A stretch of DNA of 46,955 bases from Gammaproteobacteria bacterium (lineage in GTDB: Bacteria; Pseudomonadota; Gammaproteobacteria; Pseudomonadales; Azotimanducaceae): contig VGVE01000015.1 of the NCBI GenBank assembly GCA_016874135.1, positions 1 through 46,955 on the forward strand, given 5' to 3'. This document shows positions 27,660 to 37,674 of the stretch, one piece after another. The position numbers were made by a program, and so were the translations under genes. The first letter of the stretch is position 1. Each line of letters starts with the position of its first letter. A model generated the notes under the pieces. It saw only the letters and a list, made by a program, of their open reading frames with translations, did no database searches and had not been told where the DNA came from.

Positions 27660-29308
27660 TCAGTGGTGGATATCCGCGTTGACAGCCGCGAGAAACGAGG
27701 CGGGATCGAGGGGGCGATGCAGTGCGTGCCCTCGAATGAAGTCACAATCCAGTTCACGGCACAACTCGATCTGCGGGGCGGTTTCCACACCTTCTGCGAC
27801 GATCTCGAGGCCGAGGTCATGAGCCATGTTGGCGAGGTGCTTCACCATGATGCGGCTGCGAAGGTTGTACTCGATGTCCTGGATCAGGCTCTGGTCGAGC
27901 TTCAAAACGTCGAGGGGCAGTTCCATGATCTGTGACAGGGAAGAGTAGCTAGTACCGAAATCATCCAGAGCGATTCTCAGGCCCAGGTCCTTGAACTCGG
28001 CAAGCATGTGCTGGGCCAGGGACTGGTCGTGGATGACCGTACTTTCTGTTATCTCGATTTCCAGCCGGTGCATCAGCTCCGGATTGTCCTGCGCATAGTC
28101 GCGCAACAACATCGCCCAGCCTGCCGTGCGTACGCCAAGGAACTGCCTCGGCGATACGTTGAAACTCAGGCGCAGCTGGTGAGCGCCCTGGCTGTCCAGT
28201 GACTCCAGTGTCTGCACTGTCTTGTTGGTGATCCAAAGGCCGATTTCATCGATAAATCCGTTACGTTCAGCCACGTCGATGAACTGCATCGGTGAGACCA
28301 GTCCGTGTTCCGGATGACGCCAGCGGATCAAGGTCTCACCTCCGGCGACCCGGAAGTCCTCGGTCGATACCTGTGGTTGTATCTGCACGAAGAACTCGTT
28401 TTTCGCTATGGCGCGCACGAGGTCCCGTTCAAGAGAGTGCAGCTGGTGGAGCTGTTGTGACAAACCTGCCTGCCAGATGCCGATCCTTCTGGTGTCGTCC
28501 TAGGGCAGTGTTGTCAGGGCTTGCATGGCGCGACGCAGAACTGTTGGCCCGTCCGGGTCATCGGACCGGCTTTCCGCAATGCCGAAATCGAGCTGCAGCG
28601 TCACCGCTTTCTGCTTCAGTGTGAAAGGTGCGCGCAGCCGATCCAGGAGGCTATCCAGGTTCTGATCGGCGAACTCCCTGTGCAGGGCGAATGCAAACAA
28701 TCCTCGTTCGAGTGATGCGAGTGGCACTGCAAGTTCACCGGCGATCGCGCTCGTTCGATCTGCGATTTTCTCCGCCAGCTGTTGCCATTGGACGCTATCG
28801 AGCAGGGATGACACGGACGTTGCGTTGCGGATCTCCGCAAACACCACTTTGACCTCGCTGCCTGCGCGGAGCGTTTGTGTCAAAGCCGTGACGAAGGCTT
28901 TTTCGGTCAGCCACCCGGAGCGTGGACCAACCGTACCTTCTCGGGCTTTGTTGATGGTGTCGCGGACAATCAGGCGCAGGGTGTCATTCGCCCACGGGCG
29001 AATGATGGACTTATAGATCGGGCCCTGATTGAATGCCTGCACAACCCCCGCAGGTCGTTCTTCCCGGAAACCATGATCCTGACGGTCTCCGGATGATGTC
29101 GTTCCAGCCAGTCCATGAACGGGCGTCCCGAGTCCTCCCGGAATCGTTGATCAGCGATCACGACGTCGATGGATTGGTTGCGCAGACAGTCGTCGGCTTC
29201 TGACGCGAAAGCGGCCGGAATGAGGCCCACGTCGTCGTGACGAAGCGCGCGCTGGATGGCCCATGCGGTGGCAGGTTCTTCGTTGACGAGCAGGATTCTC
29301 GGGTTCAT
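27660..29308 (-). pseudogene. Receiver/degenerate-GGDEF/EAL regulator, two lesions
   Basis: Three fragments make one ~550-residue protein: a receiver domain (MNPRILLVNEEPATAWAIQR, phospho-acceptor in VIADQRF), a degenerate GGDEF domain without its active loop, and an EAL c-di-GMP phosphodiesterase domain. Lesion one is a run of five G on the coding strand (29045-29049): six are needed to pass from VSGKNDLRG into VVQAFNQGPIYKSIIRPW. Lesion two is an in-frame TAG at 28500-28502, after QALTTLP and before DDTRRIGIWQAGLSQQL. The EAL domain is otherwise good: ETLIRW for EALLRW, NVSPRQF, IEITEST, DDFGTSYSSL, KLDQSL and EGVET. Its QG motif near the end reads RG. The acidic pair of the receiver is changed to NEE, so phosphorylation may have been lost earlier. 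The ATG is at 29306-29308. Confidence 0.85.
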
Positions 29309-29485
29309 CAGTCTATTGGCAGGCGTGGCACTGCGAGTCTAGTTAGTGGGCGGCTGCGCCTGATCAGTGCGGGCTGTAATTCGTGCGGTGCGGCCGCAGA
29401 GATGTGGGACATGGCTCCCGATTCTTCTGGCATGGCCTGTGGGGGCGGGTTCTACCGAACCAACACGGGAGTTTGGGAACAGCTG

Positions 29486-29514
29486 TCCAGACCATTTTCC
29501 AGACTTTTCCAGAC
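29486..29514. repeat. TCCAGAC triple repeat before the groE promoter
   Basis: TCCAGAC occurs at 29486-29492, 29498-29504 and 29508-29514. The last two lie in a perfect tandem 10-mer, TTTTCCAGAC, at 29495-29504 and 29505-29514. The start-to-start distances of 12 and 10 bp are close to one helical turn. The block ends 7 bp before the sigma-32-like -35 box, the usual place for an activator. Confidence 0.7.
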
Positions 29515-29521
29515 CGGGGGC

Positions 29522-29550
29522 CTTGAAAGCCCGTCCTTCGTCCCTATCAT
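29522..29550 (+). promoter_or_regulatory. Sigma-32-like heat-shock promoter of groESL
   Basis: CTTGAAA (29522-29528) equals the sigma-32 -35 consensus. After 13 bases comes CCCTATCAT (29542-29550), close to the -10 consensus CCCCATNT. The spacing is in the known 13-15 range. Transcription would start just before or at the CIRCE element, so a bound repressor could block it. Confidence 0.75.
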
Positions 29551-29562
29551 GTAGGCGGGCCC

Positions 29563-29589
29563 CTAGCACTCACGCGCCTAGAGTGCTAA
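29563..29589. promoter_or_regulatory. CIRCE operator (HrcA-binding) of groESL
   Basis: CTAGCACTC (29563-29571), nine bases, then GAGTGCTAA (29581-29589). The CIRCE consensus is TTAGCACTC-N9-GAGTGCTAA; only the first base differs. It lies 60 bp before the groES ATG, in the expected leader position. It implies that this genome encodes HrcA, which is not in the window. Confidence 0.95.
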
Positions 29590-29649
29590 CCGAGCTAAAA
29601 TACCTATTGAACAACCGATCCGGTTTCTTTGGACCCAGGGAGAAAAACG

Positions 29650-29940
29650 ATGAAAATTCGCCCGCTACACGATCGTGTCGTGGTACGCCGCGTCGAAGAA
29701 GAGAAAAAAACTGCTGGTGGCATCGTGCTGCCGGATACCGCAGGCGAAAAGCCGCAACAGGGGGAAGTATTGGCCGTCGGTCCCGGCAAGCTGCTGGACA
29801 ACGGTCAGACCAGTACCATGGGCGTCAAGAAAGGCGACCTCGTGATTTTTGGCCAGTACGGTGGCAGCACCGTCAAGATCAACAATGAAGAGCTCCTGAT
29901 CCTGTCGGAAAGCGAGATCTTCGGCGTCGTCGAGAAGTAA
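29650..29940 (+). CDS. groES: Co-chaperonin GroES
   Basis: GroES is the heptameric lid of the GroEL folding chamber. The 96-residue product starts [18 protein letters not shown] and has the mobile loop [18 protein letters not shown], followed by [10 protein letters not shown] and the C-terminal strand [18 protein letters not shown]. The ATG at 29650 has AGGGAG about 7 bases upstream; an in-frame GTG/ATG-type extension upstream would run through the ribosome site. groEL follows after 43 bp, in the same operon. Control is by the sigma-32-like promoter and CIRCE element upstream. Confidence 0.99.
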   Translation: MKIRPLHDRVVVRRVEEEKKTAGGIVLPDTAGEKPQQGEVLAVGPGKLLDNGQTSTMGVKKGDLVIFGQYGGSTVKINNEELLILSESEIFGVVEK

Positions 29941-29959
29941 CTCACCCCCCAAAATTTAA

Positions 29960-31615
<1,656 letters not shown>

Positions 31616-31642
31616 GAAGCCTCGGCTTCCTGCTGCCAAAGG

Positions 31643-31670
31643 AAACCCCGGCTTCGGCCGGGGTTTTTGT
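31643..31670 (+). terminator. Intrinsic terminator of groESL
   Basis: AAACCCCGGC (31643-31652) and GCCGGGGTTT (31657-31666) form a perfect 10-bp stem closed by the stable TTCG tetraloop, ending in five T. This is a textbook rho-independent terminator. Confidence 0.95.
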
Positions 31671-31710
31671 TGGTACGCAGCGGGTTTCCCTTACGGGTTT
31701 TGCATTTGTC

Positions 31711-31740
31711 TTGGCACGCCCGGAGTCCTTTCGCTATAGT
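31711..31740 (+). promoter_or_regulatory. Sigma-70 promoter of the PuuD-like gene
   Basis: TTGGCA (31711-31716) and TATAGT (31735-31740) each match the consensus at 5 of 6 with an 18-bp spacer. It lies between the groEL terminator and the next gene, 38 bp before its ATG. Confidence 0.7.
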
Positions 31741-31778
31741 CGGGTTCATTAACAATAAGTCTATGCGTGGGGGACGAT

Positions 31779-32423
31779 ATGGACGCACTCGATTTCTTTT
31801 TCCGCTATCTGCACATCCTGTTCGGCATTTGCTGGATCGGGCTCCTGTATTACTTCAACTTTGTGCAGACGGAGTACATGAAGGTCGGCGAAGCAGCCGC
31901 CAAAGTGGATGTGTTCTCCAAGCTGGCGCCGCGCGCGTTGTGGTGGTTCAGGTGGGCGGCGATGTTCACCTTCATCACCGGGCTGTTGTTGCTGCATGCA
32001 CGCATGAGCGGGTTGACAGTGGATATCGCTGTCGGCTCAATCATGGCAACGCTGATGTTTCTCAACGTCTGGCTCATCATCTGGCCGAATCAGCGCATCA
32101 TCGTCAACTCGAACCAGCAGGTCGCAGCGGGTGGCCAAGCCGACCCCGGCGCCGCTGCAGCAGCGCCAAAAGCAGCGCTTGCATCACGAACCAATACCAT
32201 GTTGTCCATCGGCATGCTGCTGTTCATGGTAACGAGCGCACATAAACAAACCGGCGCGCTCTCCGCCAAGATGACCGCGTTCATCGTCGCACTCGTCATC
32301 CTGGCAGCCATCGAGGGCAATGCGCTCTTCGGCAAACAGGGGCCGATGACCACGGTGAACGGTGTGATTGGCTGCGGCGCCGTGCTCGCCGCGGTGTTGT
32401 GGGGCGTGCTGACTTTCCTCTGA
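31779..32423 (+). CDS. PuuD-like urate hydroxylase membrane domain protein
   Basis: A 214-residue polytopic membrane protein matching the membrane part of the PuuD family (DUF989, first described for a membrane-bound urate oxidase). It starts MDALDFFFRYLHILFGICWI, with a conserved His in the first span, then YYFNFVQTEYMK, RALWWFRWAAMFTFITGLLL, LNVWLIIWPNQRII and a later NALFGKQGP segment. About six spans are present. Full-length PuuD has a C-terminal cytochrome c domain; there is no CxxCH here. So a urate-oxidase role is only suggested, and an electron or other membrane function is possible. ATG 31779 is chosen because GGGGGA lies just before it. It has its own promoter and terminator, a single-gene unit. 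Confidence 0.8.
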   Translation: MDALDFFFRYLHILFGICWIGLLYYFNFVQTEYMKVGEAAAKVDVFSKLAPRALWWFRWAAMFTFITGLLLLHARMSGLTVDIAVGSIMATLMFLNVWLIIWPNQRIIVNSNQQVAAGGQADPGAAAAAPKAALASRTNTMLSIGMLLFMVTSAHKQTGALSAKMTAFIVALVILAAIEGNALFGKQGPMTTVNGVIGCGAVLAAVLWGVLTFL

Positions 32424-32446
32424 TTCACAGCTCGCTGGTGCACATG

Positions 32447-32480
32447 AAGGGCCTGCCTCGCGCAGGCCCTTTGTTTTTTT
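32447..32480 (+). terminator. Intrinsic terminator of the PuuD-like gene
   Basis: AAGGGCCTGC (32447-32456) pairs perfectly with GCAGGCCCTT (32462-32471) around a 5-base loop, followed by TG and seven T. A strong rho-independent terminator. Confidence 0.95.
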
Positions 32481-32537
32481 CAGGTCGAGAAAAGACAATA
32501 GCAGCCCTTCGAACCAAACGGCCTGAGACAGACGACC

Positions 32538-33290
32538 ATGGCAGAACGCAAGGACCCTTCGACTGGATCGCTGAGTACCGCGGGTGAACGCGACTATCGG
32601 CCCGAACGGCGTGCCGCAGCATCCTCGTCGGGCGGTGGTCGTGCTGACACCGGTGGCCGCGGCGGAATGGGTGTGAACATCACCCTCGCCGTGCTGTTTG
32701 TCGGCTTGCTTGCGGCGGGCTGGTTCATTCTTAACCAGAAACAGCTGCTCGATGACCAAAACACCATGCTGGTTGAGGCAGATGCGCGTATCAAAGTGCT
32801 GGAAGACCGGTTGCGCATGACGGATGAAACCTTGAGCGAAACCGGCGATCAGACCAACGAGAAGATGAGTTTCTGGGAGTCAGAAACGCGCAAGATCTGG
32901 GCGTTGGTCAAAGACAAGCTGGAGCGGCAGCTCAACCAAACCGTTGCCAATGTAGGAACGCTGCAAAAAACCGACGCCGCGATAGAGGCGCGTCTTCGGG
33001 AGCAGGGCGTACAGGTCGACAAACTGGAGCAGGGACTGGGACGGATACAACAGCTCACGGACCAGCTGGCCAGCATGGAACTGCAATTCCAGCAGGTGGT
33101 GGATTCGCAGCGTGACCTTGTTGAAAAGTTCAATACGCAGCAGAAGGGCTTGGGAACCATGCGCGACGATCTCAATCGCCGCATGCGGGAAAACGAAGAG
33201 GCCATTACAGCGATCGACGCATTCCGGGCGCAGATCAGCAATCGGCTGAATGCGCTGGAGCGCCAGCTCACGAGTCCGCCATTGAATTGA
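32538..33290 (+). CDS. Single-span coiled-coil membrane protein, unknown function
   Basis: I do not recognise this 250-residue protein beyond its architecture. Residues 1-45 are polar and Gly/Ser/Arg-rich (cytoplasmic); about 46-66 form one transmembrane helix (VNITLAVLFVGLLAAGWFIL); the rest is a long, highly charged coiled coil with heptad spacing and few aromatic residues, e.g. ARIKVLEDRLRMTDETL and IEARLREQGVQVDKLEQGL. It would lie in the periplasm, like a scaffold or tether. The ATG at 32538 follows a strong terminator, so it begins a new unit. The broken HD-GYP gene follows after 110 bp and may be co-transcribed. Confidence 0.75.
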   Translation: MAERKDPSTGSLSTAGERDYRPERRAAASSSGGGRADTGGRGGMGVNITLAVLFVGLLAAGWFILNQKQLLDDQNTMLVEADARIKVLEDRLRMTDETLSETGDQTNEKMSFWESETRKIWALVKDKLERQLNQTVANVGTLQKTDAAIEARLREQGVQVDKLEQGLGRIQQLTDQLASMELQFQQVVDSQRDLVEKFNTQQKGLGTMRDDLNRRMRENEEAITAIDAFRAQISNRLNALERQLTSPPLN

Positions 33291-33400
33291 CGCTCTAACG
33301 GTAGGCTTCTTTCGGATCAAAACTCGATCTGTGACCCAGTGCCGGCTGCATTCGTGCACCGGCGGGCATACTGCCAGCATCGAAGTCATTGGAAGACGCG

Positions 33401-35275
33401 ATGCTCCCTGCGGACCGGCGCCCCACGATCTGCATCAATGAGAACCCTCACGGTTTTCTGGCTGACGTTGCCCGTCGCCAGGAGTGGCAGGTTCTGGGTC
33501 CCGATGAATCGCTGAGCGAAGAAAACCGCAGCAGCGTGGCGCTGGTTGTTCTCGACGACGACGGTGGTGCCGCTGCAGGCTCACGTATCCTGTTTCCACA
33601 TGCGCTCTTTGTTGCGCTCGAAGCAGACTCCGACGCGGATATCCATGTTGCCCCGGGTGCGGGTGAAGATCAGTTACGCCAGTTGCTCAGGCATAGCGAA
33701 GCGCACTGGCGACGCAACCAAAAAGTTACCCAGCTTGCCACTGAAGTGGGTGTTCGCACGCAGCGCCTGCATCAGCTGTCCGAGATTGGCGCGCTGTTGT
33801 CCAAACAGATCGAACTGGACGCCCTGCTCGGGACGATCCTGACCGAAGCGCGGAAGATCGCCGTGTGTGAAGGTGGATCGCTGTATCTGCTCGATCACTC
33901 CGAGGAATTGCCAGCGCTGGTGTTCAAACTCGCGCAGAACGACGCGTTCGTGGTCCCCTTCGTAGAGACCCGGTTGCCGGTCACTCCTGCCTCCATTGCA
34001 GGTTATGTCGCCACGTCCGGTGAGGAACTGAACATCGGTGATGTGTACAGCCTCGACGGATCTCTGCCGCACCGCTTCAACCGGTCGTTTGATGACGAGA
34101 TGGAGTATCGCTCACGGTCGATGCTGGTCGTGCTAATGCGTGATCACCGGAACGAAGTTGTTGGCGTGCTGCAGTTTGTCAATCGTTTGGATCGAAACAG
34201 CCAGCCGATCGAGTTCGATGGCGAGATAGCTGAAGTGCTTCGCGCGATCGCGAGCCAGGCTGCGGTATCGATCCAGCGCAACGCACTCGTCCGAAACATC
34301 AGCGAGCTGTTCGAAGGATTTGTTCGCGCGAGCGTGAAAACGATCGAACAGCGAGACCCGTCCACGAGCGGTCATTCATTCAGGGTTGCGGAATCTGCGG
34401 TGGCGTTGTTCGAACTCTTGCCGCAGTCCGGTAATGCCAGATTCTGCGATCTGGTGATCAAGCCGGATCAGCTGCGGGAAGTACGTTATGCCGCGCTGCT
34501 GCATGATCTCGGCAAGATCGGCGAGCGCGAAGCTGTGCTACTCAAGGCTAACAAGTTGAATCCGGACAGGCTCGGGATTCTGCGTTACCGGTTCGAGCTG
34601 CAGCGGGAGCGCTTGCGGCGGCGCGCGCTCGAAAAGCAGCTTTACCTGCTGCATCACGAACCCATGGACCTTGATGTCGCGCGTCGGCGTGTACATCGCG
34701 ATCTGGAAAAACAGCTGTCCAGGCTGGATGACTTCTGGTCCTGAGTTCTTCGGGCCAACAGTCCAAATCTGCTGGAGGACGGCGACTTTCGTCATCTGCT
34801 TGAAGTACGGCAGGAGCGATTCCTCGACATCGACGGCACGTTTACGGGGTTGATTGAGGATGATGATCTGCTGGCGTTGTCGGTGCGTCGCGGATCACTG
34901 ACGCCCAGCGAGCGCCGCGAGATCCAGTCCCATGTCGTTCACACCCGTGACTTCCTTTCGGTACTGCCGTGGCCGCCAGAACTTGCAAGCGTTCCCGTCA
35001 TTGCCGGAACACACCATGAACGCCTGGATGGCAGCGGTCATCCGGAGGGGCTGATCGGTGATCAGATTCCGTTACCTGCTCGAGTCATAGCGGTGTGCGA
35101 CATCTACGATGCATCGACAGCAATGAATCGACCTTACAAGTCGTCGATTTCACCCGAGCAAGCAGCGCCCACTCTCGAAGATTAAGCCCGGCGTGGGCTA
35201 ATCGATACGGACATTGTGTCGATCTTTATCAGTGCCAAGCTGCACGAGAAGATCAGCCGGGCCAGCAACGGCTGA
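33401..35275 (+). pseudogene. GAF-HD-GYP c-di-GMP phosphodiesterase-type protein, two in-frame stops
   Basis: One frame of about 625 codons from ATG 33401 (GGAAG five bases upstream) to TGA 35273-35275, broken by TGA 34742-34744 and TAA 35183-35185. An N-terminal receiver-like region (LVVLDDDGGAAAG) is followed by a GAF domain (QIELDALLGTILTEARKIA, GGSLYLLD) and an HD-GYP domain. The first HD part has RDPSTSGHSFRVAE and LLHDLGKIGERE; the second, after the first stop, has GTHHERLDGSGHPEGL, so GYP reads GHP. Both stops lie where coding character continues in frame: LDDFWS*VLRANSPNLLE and APTLED*ARRGLIDTDIV. The normal role would be c-di-GMP hydrolysis. A truncated product would keep the GAF and half the HD domain. 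No single sequencing indel explains these stops. Confidence 0.85.
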
Positions 35276-35295
35276 ACCCGGTCGACTGACCCCGG

Positions 35296-35937
35296 TCACA
35301 ACCACAGGTCGAGTACGGGGACGTCCACGAGGATGTCGCCGTCGTCCCATACTGCGCCTCTCTCGGTGATCTCGACGAGCACCCACTTGCCGATGCTTTC
35401 CCCTTCGCGCATCCGTTTGCCGTTCACGCTGACTGACCGTTTCGAGGGTTCACTGGTGTAAAGATGCGCTGTGTAGCTGAACGCCAGCAGAGGCTGTTGG
35501 GCCGACTCCGGTGCAGCCTGGAGGTGGAGCGGCGTTCTGGGCGGCGCAGCCACTTCATCCTGGGGTGGGATCTGATCGACTTGAGGTTGTAGATCAGGAT
35601 CGTCTGCAGCATTTTGGGTTTCGCTGCCAGTTTGACGTTCTATTGGTTGGTACAAGGTGGTGTCGGAACCGACATCTTCAATTGAGGTGATCTCTCGTAC
35701 AGCCGCTGGCAGCTGACGGGTTTGTACCTCTGCAGCTGCAGCGGTTTCGCGGGCCTCGAGGAAGAACCACTTGATGATGATGGCAACGGTCAGTGCAACG
35801 CCGGTTGCCGTCAGAATGCCAACCACAAGCCAGATTCGTTTTTCGCGGCGACGAACGCGATCAAAAGCCAATACGGCCGCTTCCGCAGGGACCGTCTCCT
35901 GTTGTTGTCGCTGGGTGGCTTCAACGATGAACGACAT
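35296..35937 (-). CDS. gspB: GspB-like type II secretion accessory protein
   Basis: A 213-residue inner-membrane protein. It begins MSFIVEATQRQQQETVPAE (the GspB/ExeB-type N terminus), has one membrane helix (IWLVVGILTATGVALTVAII, about residues 37-56), a Pro/Gln/Ala-rich linker and a C-terminal GspB domain with SVSVNGKRMREGESIG and a WDDGDILVDVPVLDLW end. GspA (ExeA) and GspB work together to place the secretin in the cell wall. I use the ATG at 35935-35937, which leaves 29 bp after the exeA stop; a longer frame would overlap exeA. The exeA-gspB pairing is typical. Confidence 0.85.
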   Translation of the reverse strand: MSFIVEATQRQQQETVPAEAAVLAFDRVRRREKRIWLVVGILTATGVALTVAIIIKWFFLEARETAAAAEVQTRQLPAAVREITSIEDVGSDTTLYQPIERQTGSETQNAADDPDLQPQVDQIPPQDEVAAPPRTPLHLQAAPESAQQPLLAFSYTAHLYTSEPSKRSVSVNGKRMREGESIGKWVLVEITERGAVWDDGDILVDVPVLDLWL

Positions 35938-35966
35938 TTGGATCGGCGGCTTCTTGGGTTCCTGAC

Positions 35967-37670
35967 TCAGGGGCTTTGGTCGACCGGTGTGCGCAGACTC
36001 GGAATCGGCCGGCTTGCATTGACACGCACTAACCTTACCCAAGTCATGGGCCCGGCGTTGGGTTCGACCGACAGAGCTTCGCGCTTCTGGAACTCAGCTA
36101 ACGCATCTAACAATTCGTCGTCAAACACGTTGCTGATGGTATAGGAGATTGGACGACCAAGCGCGCGTTCCAGTCGGTCTCGCAGAATCACCACGCCGTC
36201 CTGCAAATCACCTTTTTTCAGGATGCCCTGGTAGAGCGGGGGTTGAGGCCAAAGAAAGCTGAAGTTCCTGAACCAGAGCGCCTTCAGATCTTCGGCCGAT
36301 GCTTCAACCGTCTCGGTCCCAACCGCCAGCGTCATGCGCGTGGCATTGCCGTGGATCATGGCAACGTGAAAGGGGGCCTCCTGATCATCCTGCAGCTCGA
36401 GGATCACTGGCAGATCAAGGAGGTCGATATCTGACCAGGTACCGCTACGGGATGCGCAAAGAAGCTTTACCCGCTGCGCGAATTCACAGGGGGCGACGGC
36501 CTCATCACTATCGTACGCTACACCCCCGGTTTTAAAGAGTGCGGCGTACGAAATCCTTTGCAAGGCGCCGGCAGTGAGCGGTGGTCGCTGCACCGCGGTG
36601 CCTCGTGCCGCCACGTCCGAATGGGTCGGAAGCATCGGTTCTGGAAGCGCGAGTGGTTCTGATCCGGTTGCCTGTGCCTGTGCCGGTGCCTGTGCCGGTT
36701 CGCTGCTATCAGCCTGGCGGTCGACATCTGGCAACACCGGAGCCGTTCGCCCCTCTGCAAAAATGGCAGGTAAAAATCGCGCGGTCAGCAGGCCGACGAG
36801 TACCAGGGCGAGCACGCTGAGTGCGACTCCGAAGATGTTGCGCCAGGACCAAGTAGAACCGGTAGTTGGCAGTACTTCGAATACCGCGTGTTTCACGATG
36901 TTGGTGTCTACGTCGCGCAATCCGCGGGCAAACGCGCCGAGCAGTGCCCTGTCGGCGATGATGTTGATGAGTCGCGGAATACCGCCGGTCTTTTTGTGCA
37001 ACACGCGTACAGCCGCATCGGAGAAGATGGAAGGGTGCCCTCCCGCCGTACTCAGCCGGTGGGCAACGTAGGCTTGGGTCTCAGCGGGATTCAATGGCCC
37101 GAGGCGATAGCGCGCGGTGATTCGCTGGGACAGCTGGCGAAGTTCCGGTCGGGCGAGCATCTCGTCCAGCTCGGGCTGTCCGATCAGAATGATGCGCAGC
37201 AATTTGCGCTCGTCGGTTTCCAGGTTGGTCAGCAGGCGAATTTGTTCCAGTACCACGGGTGCAAGAGTCTGCGCCTCATCGATGACGAGAACCGTACTGC
37301 GGCCCGATCGGTGTGCCTGTAGCAGGTAGCGGGTCAGCAGATCGATGTAATGCTTGATGGAAATGGTGATGTTGCGATCGTACTGGATTGCCAGTTCATC
37401 GCAGATGGATTCCAGCAATTCCTTCGCGGTGAGGCGGGGATTGAGAATGAAGGCGATATTCATGTTGTCTGGAGTGCCGCGAACGAGATTTCGCAGCAGT
37501 GTGGTCTTGCCCGTACCCACTTCGCCGGTGATGAGAACGAATCCGCCATGTGACAGCCCGTATTGAAGGTGCGACAGCGCTTCGTGGTGGCCCGCACTGA
37601 GGTACAGGAACCCCGGGTCCGGTGCGATTGAAAACGGCTCCCGACTGAGCCGGAAGTGATCGAGATACAT
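35967..37670 (-). CDS. exeA: ExeA/GspA-type AAA ATPase, secretion assembly
   Basis: ExeA (GspA) is an inner-membrane ATPase that, with ExeB, opens peptidoglycan for secretin assembly in type II secretion. The 567-residue product has a cytoplasmic AAA domain: the start MYLDHFRLSREPFSIAPDP, Walker A GEVGTGKTTL (49-58), Walker B STVLVIDEAQTL (125-136), and the LRQLSQRITARYRLGPL sensor region. A membrane helix lies at about 285-310. The periplasmic part carries an Ala/Gln/Pro linker encoded by a TGCCKG repeat and a C-terminal peptidoglycan-binding fold ending ALAEFQKREALSVEPNAGPM. gspB follows 29 bp later. No other gsp genes are in the window. Confidence 0.92.
   Translation of the reverse strand: MYLDHFRLSREPFSIAPDPGFLYLSAGHHEALSHLQYGLSHGGFVLITGEVGTGKTTLLRNLVRGTPDNMNIAFILNPRLTAKELLESICDELAIQYDRNITISIKHYIDLLTRYLLQAHRSGRSTVLVIDEAQTLAPVVLEQIRLLTNLETDERKLLRIILIGQPELDEMLARPELRQLSQRITARYRLGPLNPAETQAYVAHRLSTAGGHPSIFSDAAVRVLHKKTGGIPRLINIIADRALLGAFARGLRDVDTNIVKHAVFEVLPTTGSTWSWRNIFGVALSVLALVLVGLLTARFLPAIFAEGRTAPVLPDVDRQADSSEPAQAPAQAQATGSEPLALPEPMLPTHSDVAARGTAVQRPPLTAGALQRISYAALFKTGGVAYDSDEAVAPCEFAQRVKLLCASRSGTWSDIDLLDLPVILELQDDQEAPFHVAMIHGNATRMTLAVGTETVEASAEDLKALWFRNFSFLWPQPPLYQGILKKGDLQDGVVILRDRLERALGRPISYTISNVFDDELLDALAEFQKREALSVEPNAGPMTWVRLVRVNASRPIPSLRTPVDQSP
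36669..36698. repeat. Hexamer repeat TGCCKG inside exeA
   Basis: Five tandem copies of TGCCTG or TGCCGG. Read on the minus strand they encode the alternating Pro-Ala/Gln-Ala part of the exeA linker. Such hexamers can change copy number without breaking the frame. Confidence 0.8.
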
Positions 37671-37674
37671 GGCC

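Larger units (their letters stand above)
29309..29649. other. groESL upstream control region
   Basis: No gene is supported in these 341 bp. The left part, next to the start of the broken EAL regulator, shows nothing I can assign. From 29486 onward it holds a repeated TCCAGAC element, a sigma-32-like promoter, a CIRCE operator and the groES ribosome site (AGGGAG, about 29637-29642). The three elements are listed separately. Confidence 0.6.
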
